Shown here in pieces: positions 56,772-64,000 of a stretch of 64,000 bases of DNA. Numbering within the stretch: the first letter of the stretch is position 1; the number at the start of each line of letters is the position of its first letter. The stretch is taken from assembly GCA_036346355.1 (NCBI GenBank), contig CM070588.1:13253914-13317913 (forward strand), given 5' to 3'. The position numbers and the translations under genes were made by a program. Below the pieces are notes generated by a model. The model saw only the letters and a program-made list of their open reading frames with translations, had not been told where the DNA came from and ran no database searches. Origin of the DNA: Rhipidocladum racemiflorum (taxonomy: Eukaryota; Streptophyta; Magnoliopsida; Poales; Poaceae).

Positions 56772-59700
56772 TGTCGGGACCCCGAATTTGCAAATCCGGA
56801 CCCTCTGTGTATTCAACACTAGTCCAGGAACGCGCTAGTGCACACATTCTTAACATCGGTAAATATCACAATCATACCATTCGATGCTAAATAAGTACTT
56901 TATTTAAATAGTCAAACTGGTTACTCGACCTTATGGTCAAGTTACAAATATATGCCTCGCAAGGCGAAACTTATTCAGAGAGAAATAATAGCAGCGGAAA
57001 ATCAAATAACTTCGTGGCGCCATCCAGTATACCACAGCAACCGGCGGGCTCGCTCCTAAGTAGACGGATCCTCTTGGAGCTCCTCCTCCAAAGTGGTGTA
57101 TTCTCCTCTTCAACCGGTGTTGTAGGGTGGCAAGGGTGAGTACTTGGTACTCAGCAAGTCATGCACAGAATGCGTGCTAATATACTATATGCATGGCTTG
57201 GTACAAAGGAATAGCTCAGTATATTTGCGATGCTTGACATTTGAAAAGTAGCATAAGTAGATTCAAAGCGGTAAAAACAAGTAAAGCATAAATAACTTTT
57301 CAAGAAGTTTGAGTAAACATTTTTCCCATCCTAAACCACATTTCCATCAACGTCATCATTAATCCAACCCAACCTTTCAAAACCAAGTGATTTTCGTAAA
57401 ATCTAACCCTTGATTTGTAATTCCGAGCGATGTCCAATACCGCGGACACGGCTATTCGAATAGATTCCAAACTCTGCAGAGGTTATGCACTTTACCCACA
57501 AGATACTTCAAACACCACAAAGGCGAAGTTCCGTGAACAAAGTCTTTCTGAGACTTCTAACAATACAAGTGGTCCTCCCTGCTATTGGCAAGACTAACCC
57601 TTCCCTTCGCTAAGGCGAAGTCTAGGCCAATCAACCGTTAGATGGGTACCTGGCCTCACCCCAGACGCTCCCCGCATAACTTACACAAAGGGTGTAGTTG
57701 ACCTCCGAGGTCCCACAGTGCGTTATTGGCAACTTAGTCAACTAGGTCCGTCCCATTACGGACATGTGGTTGCACGTTAGACCCAGTTCAAAGGCTTGCA
57801 AGGTTAAGTCCTTAGGGTGACCAGGGCAAGACTACCCAAGAACCAAATCAACATCCCCAATGCCACAATGGCCCACTGATTACTCTTGCCACATGCCCTG
57901 GCCGAAATCGTTTATCAAACCCCGCTTGATTACCATGCACCACGTGCCATCAACATCACATGATACTTTTCCAAAACAGGTTCAATATGTCATTAAGTCA
58001 ATATTAACATTTGATTATCCAAAATCATGTCATGAGCACGAGCAGGTCTAAGCAAAGATACTACAACGGTCTAAACCCATGTTGGCAATTTAATAATGTC
58101 CAACTAGTAATCCACAACTAGGGTGACAAGGGGTCATGGCACATACTTAAATAATCAAGGTGTCATACAGCAAATTGGTATTTATCTAATTCCCCATATT
58201 TAAATAAAGTATTTTCTAATTGAACTAGCATGCAATAGGTTAAACCAAAATAGATTTCAAAATAGGATCAACATGGTCAAAGCACAACTTGCCTTCAAAA
58301 AGTACTTGTTCTTGGTCTTGAGTTGGATCCTGAGTCAATACTTCTCCTTCGAATCCTTCCGGCACTTCAACGTCTACTCGTAAAGCGTGCAAATAGCAAA
58401 TACACAAATAAACAATAGGCAAAAAGTGTCCAAACATACAAATAAAATCCATAAACAGAGAGAACATAATTTTATGAATTTTTAGAAACTGGAATCGTCG
58501 AATTTGGAGTTAAAACGCAAAAGTTATGATTATTTAAAGTTTAAATAATCAATTAAATAATTTTACAGAGAAAAACTTTAGTCCAAAAATTAAATAAAAT
58601 TCATATTTAGGTAGATCTCAATTTTATACAAATTTAGAAATTTGAATCACTCAAATCGGAGTTGAAACGCAAAAGTTATAAGCGTTTGAAGTTTGAAACA
58701 AAATCTGAAATCATTATTTCAAATTAATAAATCATTTTCTTTTTCGGAAATTAATTATTGCGTCAGCATGGACACGTGTCATCCTGTGATTGGTCCACAG
58801 TGACCTGCTGACGTCAGCACCGAACGGCCTCCATGATGACGTCAGCATGACGTCATCATGCCACGTGGCACCACTCAGGTGCTGCCACGTGTCCGGTCCA
58901 TGGACTAGGTCCACGGGCGGCACGGTCCACGGTGGACTGGCGCACGACTTGGTGCGGCTGACATGCGGGCCCACATGTCAGCAGCCCACGTGCGCTTGCA
59001 CGATGCGGCGCGCCTAGGCTACGTGGCAAGATCGTGTCCGTTGATTTGAAAATCAACGGCCGCGATTAGATCCAGGGTTAACACGTTGAAAACTACTCGA
59101 TGATCGTGGGCCGTTCGATCTAGATCGGACGGTCCAGATCTAACCCTACGATAACACTGCTACGGCCTGAGGTGATCGTGGGCCGTTGGATCTTGATCCA
59201 ACGATCCAGATCCAATCGGGTTTGGAAGCACGTGACTCACCGCTACCGTTCGATCGGAATCGGACGGTCCGTAAGCTTTCGCGATCGTGATGGCGGCGCG
59301 GCTGGCTCGGGCTCACGGAGACGAGGACGGCGACCTTCCGTGCGGCGTTCCGGAGGTCTCCGGCGAGGTGGATGGTGCGGTCCGATGCGCCTTGCTCGTC
59401 GCGGTTCCGGATCTGGCTTCAACACGGCGGAGACGGCTTGGCGGCGGATGCGCCGACGAACCGGCGAAGCCCTAACCCTACTACGGCGAGCAATTCCTCG
59501 GCCAAGACGGTGGCTCGGCGGTGTGGCTTGGGAAAAAGGCGGCGTCGAGCAGCGATTCGAGGCGGGTCCACGCCTTAAATCAGCCTCGGCGTCGCGCGCA
59601 AATCGGAACCCTAACCGTGTCCGCTTGGTCACGGCGGAGCTCTCGGCTGGGATTCGAACGAAGACGACGGTGGGGACCGCCCACGTGTCGCGATGAGCGG

Positions 59701-60199
59701 CTACGATTGCTCACGCAGCTGACGGATCCGACCGGACTCGGGCTCGAGCCGGTCGCGTCAATCGGACCGTTGGATCCCGATCCAACGGTCGGGATCGATT
59801 GGGTTAGGAGTGGGTTTGGTCGAGTCGACTGGCTCGGGTCGGACTCGAGTCCGACTCGGGTTCCGACTCGGTCGGATGAACAGTACTCGACCCGAGTTGA
59901 ATTTCCAGCGATTTAATATTTAAAATAATTCCCAGTAATTCATTTAATTCGTTAAAAATAGCAAAAGACTCAGAAAAATTCCAGAAAAATTCTGGAAAAT
60001 ATTTTAGGGTATTTGGGACTCAAATAAAATATTTCCAACAAAATTTTATTTGCAAAGTTTAATTCTTTAATTATTTCAAAATGGAATAAATTCAAATAAA
60101 CTCCAAATAAATCCAAATAAATTCCAGAAAATTCCAAAAATTCACCAAAGTGCCAAATCACACATGAATTTAAGAAAAGCAAAATTTTGGGGTGTTACA
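56772..60199 (-). repeat. LTR-C: 3' LTR of Tekay-like element C
   Basis: 3428 bases, TGTCGGGACCCCG ... GGGGTGTTACA. It matches the solo LTR at 34198-37572 better than LTR-A/B in its first 2 kb. Palindromes CCGTTGAT/ATCAACGG (59038-59060) and CCGTTGGATC/GATCCAACGG (59767-59788) are present. The TATA-like position seen in the other copies (TATTTAA) reads TGATTTAAGG near 59573-59583. It interrupts element D. Confidence 0.93.
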
Positions 60200-60213
60200 A
60201 ACCTCCCCCCTTA
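60200..60213 (-). other. Polypurine tract of element C
   Basis: Minus strand TTAAGGGGGGAGGTTTG-type tract directly abuts the LTR end. Confidence 0.85.
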
Positions 60214-60234
60214 ATAGAATCTCGTCCCCGAGAT

Positions 60235-61480
60235 TCAGGGCTTACTACAGAATAGGTTTGGAAACTCTTTCTTCAAATCCTCTTCGCGCTCCCAAGTCGC
60301 TTCGCTCTCTGCATGGTTGCTCCACTGCACTCTACAGAAACGGGTTGACTTGTTTCTAGTTTCTCGATCCATTGTGTCTAAAATCTTCACGGGATGCTCC
60401 TTATAAGTCAAATCCTCTTGCAACTCAATTGACTCTAGCGATGTCTGTTCCTCAGGTACTCGGAGACACTTCTTCAACTGGGACACATGGAATACGTCAT
60501 GTACTCCTGCTAACGACTGTGGCAACTCCAGCTGATAGGCAACTTCGCCTCTGCGGCTCAAAATCTTAAATGGTCCAACATAACGGGGTGCGAGTTTCCC
60601 TTTGGCATGGAACCTCTTAACTCCCCTAAGAGGCGTAACTCTGAGGTATACAAAATCTTCCGGTTCAAAACTCAAGTCTCGGCGACGGTTGTCAGCATAA
60701 CTCTTCTGTCGTGATTGGGCTATCTTCAACCTTTCCCTAATCACGGCAATCTGCTCTTCAGCCTTTTGAAGAATATCTGGCCCAAAGACACATCGTTCAC
60801 CTGTCTCATTCCAATTCAATGGTGTCCGACAGGGTCGACCATACAGTGCCTCAAAAGGTGACATCTGTAAACTAGCCTGGTAACTATTGTTGTAACTGAA
60901 CTCGGCATACGGCAAACTCTTATCCCAAGAGGTAGCATAAGCCAATGCACAAGCTCTTAACATATCCTCCAGAATCTGGTTGACTCTTTCGGTCTGTCCA
61001 TCCGTCTGTGGATGATAAGGTATCTTGAAGTTCAAACGGGTTCCCATGGCTTCATGCAACTTATTCCAGAACCTTGAGGTAAATTGGGTACCTCTGTCCG
61101 ATACAATCCTCTTTGGCACTCCGTGCAAACAGACAATCCTGATCATGTACAATTCTGCTAATTTATCTCCCGAGTAAGTGGTCTTCACGGCGATAAAATG
61201 GGCTACTCTAGTCAAGCGATCCACTATAACCCATATGGAGTCATAACCTCCTTGAGTCTTAGGCAAACCGGTAATGAAATCCATTCCGATTTCCTCCCAC
61301 TTCCACTCAGGTATTTTCAGCGGTTGTAGCAATCCTGCTGGTCTCTCGATGCATTGCCTTGACTCTCGGCATACGTCGCACAATGCAACATGCTCGGCAA
61401 CTTCACGTTTCATACTCGCCACCGAATTTCTCCTTCAGATCCCGATACATCTTGGCGCTTCGGGATGAATTGAGTACTTG
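60235..61480 (-). pseudogene. pol: Element C integrase with chromodomain
   Basis: The best preserved copy: a 395-codon frame (60235-61422) with part of the zinc finger (ALCDVCRESRQCIERPAGLL), catalytic Asp48 (GMDFITGLP), Asp109 (VSDRGTQF) and Glu145 (GQTERVNQ), giving D-D(35)E spacing exactly as in gypsy integrases. The C-terminal part has FEPEDFVYLRVTPLRGVKRF, YVGPFKILSRRGEVAYQLEL and a chromodomain at residues about 335-390 (HPVKILDTMDRETRNKSTRF, VQWSNHAESEATWERE). A frameshift near 61422-61440 separates it from the HH half of the zinc finger. Chromodomains of this group steer integration toward heterochromatin (established for chromoviruses generally). Confidence 0.93.
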
Positions 61481-63100
61481 GAGTCATGGGCTTCTTCCAG
61501 AATCAGTTGCTTTAACTCCTTCTTGTTAGGCACACAAATGCGATCCTTCATCCACAACGTGCCTTGCTCATCCAACTTGAAGTCCTCTGCCTTGCCTTCC
61601 TCCTTGATGAACTTAATCCTGCGGATCTTATCATCATCCTTCTGTCCTTCTCGGATCTGGTCCTCTAAAGTAGGCTTTACTTCCAATGCGGCCAAGAATC
61701 CGCTAGGTACAACCTCAATCTTCATTCTCTGAAAATCCTCACATAGCTCATCCTGACTTGTGGCTAGCAACATACTCACGGTATGGCTTTTCCGACTCAA
61801 GGCATCGGCAACTACGTTGGCCTTCCCGGGATGGTAATGGATTCCAACATTGTAGTCCTTGATTAACTCTAACCATCTCCTCTGCCTCATGTTCAGATCC
61901 GACTGGGTGAATATGTATTTAAGGCTCTTATGATCCGTATACACTTCACATCTGTTCCCGATCAGATAGTGACGCCATATCTTCAAGGCATGCACTACGG
62001 CAGCTAACTCTAGGTCATGTGTCGGATAATTTTCCTCATGCGGCCTCAACTGCCTTGATGCATAAGCGACGACCTTTCCATTCTGCATCAGCACACATCC
62101 AAGTCCTTGGCGCGATGCGTCACAATAGATATCAAAGCTTTGAGTAACATCCGGTAGAACTAACACCGGTGCTGATGTCAATTGCTTCTTCAGCTCCTGA
62201 AATCCTTTCTCACATTCTGGCGTCCATGCAAACTTCTTTTCCTTCTTCAGCAATTGCGTAAGAGGTTTCGCAATTGTCGAAAAGCCTTCAATGAAACGAC
62301 GGTAGTATCCTGCCATTCCAAGGAAACTCCGAATCTGGGTCACAGTCTTTGGCTGCTCCCAATGTAACACAGCTTCTACTTTGCTTGGATCTACGGTGAC
62401 TCCTTTTGCGGTCATTACATGTCCAAGAAACTCCACCTTGTCCTTCCAAAAATCACACTTGCTGAACTTGGCGAAAAGTTGCTGTTCCCTCAGCTTTTCC
62501 AAAACTCGCCTTAAGTGTCCGGCATGTTCATCCTCTGTCTTGGAGTAGATTAGGATATCATCTATGAACACGACGACAAACTTGTCCAAATATTCCATGA
62601 ACACCTTATTCATCATATTCATGAAATAAATTTGGCGCATTAAATCGATCCAAAGGACATAATCAGTAAACTCGTAATGTCCATATCTTGGCGAGAATGC
62701 GATCTTGAATATCTTACGATCGGATCTTCAACTGATGGTATCCCGATCTTAGATCAATCTTGGAGAAAACTCCGGCTCCTCTCAGCTGATCAAACAAATC
62801 ATCAATCCTGGGTAGCGGATACTTATTCTTCACGGTGACTTCATTGAGTGCACGGTAGTCGATGCACATCCTAAAACTTCTGTCCTTTTTCTTGACAAAC
62901 AAAACTGGTGCTCCCCACGGCGACGAACTTGGTCTGATAAATCCTTTCTCCATTAACTCTTCTAGCTGTTTCTTCATCTCTACCAACTCCTCGGTGGACA
63001 TCCGATAAGGTCTCTTTGCTATCGGTCTTTGTGCAGTACAAGCTCTATCACAAACTCTATGTCCCCTGTCTGGCGGCATACTAGGTAGATCTTCGGAAAA
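61435..63100 (-). pseudogene. pol: Element C reverse transcriptase and RNase H
   Basis: A 401-codon frame (61435-62640) holds the RT palm active site VVVFIDDILIYSKT (residues 23-36), the connection FLGMAGYYRRFIEGFSTIAK, RNase H (FDIYCDASRQGLGCVLMQNG, HDLELAAVVHALKIWRHYLI, CEVYTDHKSLKYIFTQSDLN, VVADALSRKSH) and the start of integrase (HDSKYSIHP). The N-terminal RT half is in a second frame (62714-63079: LFVKKKDRSFRMCIDYRALN, IDLRSGYHQLKIRS). A break of about 75 bases at 62640-62714 removes the frame through the MSFGLTNAPA block. RNase H residues look intact. Confidence 0.93.
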
Positions 63101-63670
63101 ACATCTGGGTACTCATTCACTCTTTGAGACATCCTCTATGCTGATTGTCTTGGTACTGTTAACCATCAACTGTCCATCTCTAACTGCAGTGGCTTGAAAT
63201 TCCACTTTCTTCCCACACGGGCTCTCAACTGAGATAGTCCTTCGTCCACAATCCAATACGGCCTTGTGCTTGGATAACCAATCCATTCCCAATATAACGT
63301 CTAAGGTCTGGGTTTCCAAAATAATAAGGTTTGCTAGGAATTCTATTCCATCTATTAGTATTCTCACCCCGGAACATCCTACTTTCGTTCGGAGTTCGGA
63401 ACCAGGGGTTTGAACTAAAAGCATGCATCTAAGTCTTGCAATCCTCAAATCATTTCTAGTAGCAAAGCCTTGCGAAACAAACGAATGCGAAGCTCCAGAG
63501 TCAAACAAAAGCTGTGCAGTGCTTGAGTTAACAAGTAACTTACCCGATCTGACGTCCGTAGCATTCTGCGGTGCATCTGCGGTGACATGGTTGACTCGGC
63601 CTCTCACCACGATGCAGGGTGTGGCTCTGGTCTTTGGCGTCCTAGCTGGGTGGTTCCTAGATTGAAGCAA
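63101..63670 (-). pseudogene. pol: Element C protease
   Basis: Minus-strand frame with GRVNHVTADAPQNATDVRSG, active site LLFDSGASHSFVSQGFATRN, SELRTKVGCSGVRILIDGIE and LDVILGMDWLSKHKAVLDCG. The D-S-G motif is intact. The frame ends in a shift near 63113, so it is not joined to RT. Confidence 0.9.
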
Positions 63671-64000
63671 AGCGGGGTCACTCTGCTGTCTTCTTTGGAC
63701 AAGCTGTTGGCAAAGTGTCTGGCTCGTTGCGATTGTAGCGGCGTCTCACCGTTCCTTCTTGTTGCACAGGTAAGCGTTTCTAGCGAGGCTGGGGTGCAGT
63801 AGTTCTGTTTGGACAGGTCTTGGTGCTGGTGACGGTGTCCTTGTTGCATTTTGTGGCTGGAATCAAGAATTGATTTGGTGCAACTCTCGGTATTTGTTGC
63901 GTTCCTGGCGTGATCCTTGCTTTGTTGCATCCTGCGCTTCTTGTTCTCATCCAGTTCCTTGCGCTTGTCCTCAAGAATAAGCACCTTATTCACCAGCTCT
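63604..64000 (-). pseudogene. gag: Element C gag C-terminus, running off the window
   Basis: Minus strand reads LILEDKRKELDENKKRRMQQ, matching the element A gag end, then the basic zinc-knuckle region in shifted frames. Gag, leader and 5' LTR of element C lie beyond base 64000. Confidence 0.8.

Noticed and set aside
59172..59696. 174-codon plus-strand frame and its 129-codon complement in LTR-C
   Set aside because: GC-rich LTR section; equivalent positions in LTR-B and the solo LTR do not keep the frame.

Overview
This window looks like grass (Poaceae) nuclear DNA made almost entirely of nested transposable elements. It contains Ty3/gypsy elements of two main kinds (Tat-type, and chromodomain-bearing Tekay/Del-like with LTRs of about 3.4-3.5 kb), a further 2.2-kb-LTR gypsy family, two partial Ty1/copia elements, a LINE remnant, a hAT-type DNA element and a MITE candidate. 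I recognise no intact host gene, and no tRNA, rRNA or CRISPR array.

Layout. 1-6745: an old plus-strand Tat-type element (RT, RNase H, aRNH, integrase, then noncoding DNA and a 3' LTR), badly decayed and full of the hexamer GCCGAT. 6746-9284: unassigned DNA with GC-rich patches and a MITE candidate. 9285-13800: a 110-bp minisatellite, a duplicated segment of about 400 bp, a 1.19-kb hAT-like element with perfect 8-bp target duplications, and the 5' end of a copia element (LTR, primer site, gag start). 13800-15078: a degenerate LINE whose ORF2 start is cut by the next element.

15079-29197: a complete, recently inserted Tat-type retrotransposon read on the minus strand, with nearly identical 910/909-bp LTRs and a 5-bp TSD (GTTCC). 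Its gag, protease, RT, RNase H and integrase are broken in several places. On the opposite (plus) strand, between integrase and 3' LTR, it carries a TATA-box gene with short introns (17130-20480, gypsy-type transposon domain family), hairpin-like repeats, and a tiny TATA-ORF-AATAAA unit (21591-21931).

29254-32772: the 3' part of a minus-strand copia element, joined by a deletion junction to a truncated LTR. 32773-53496: two Tekay-like minus-strand elements in tandem sharing the middle LTR (LTR-A, internal A, LTR-B, internal B). LTR-A holds a solo LTR of a related subfamily; internal A holds insertion E (2.2-kb LTR family, minus strand); internal B is cut by element D of the same 2.2-kb family on the plus strand. 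D is cut in turn by element C (LTR 56772-60199, then IN, RT, PR and gag to the right edge).

How the parts work together: each autonomous family encodes Gag, protease, RT/RNase H and integrase for its own copying, with LTRs as promoter and poly(A) region, and PBS and PPT as DNA-synthesis primers. Almost every copy here is disabled by frameshifts, stops or nested insertions. The least explained content is the antisense gene, the mini-gene and the hairpin repeats of the young Tat element, and an extra coiled-coil reading frame upstream of gag in the Tekay-like element. Some frameshifts fall in homopolymer runs and could be assembly errors.
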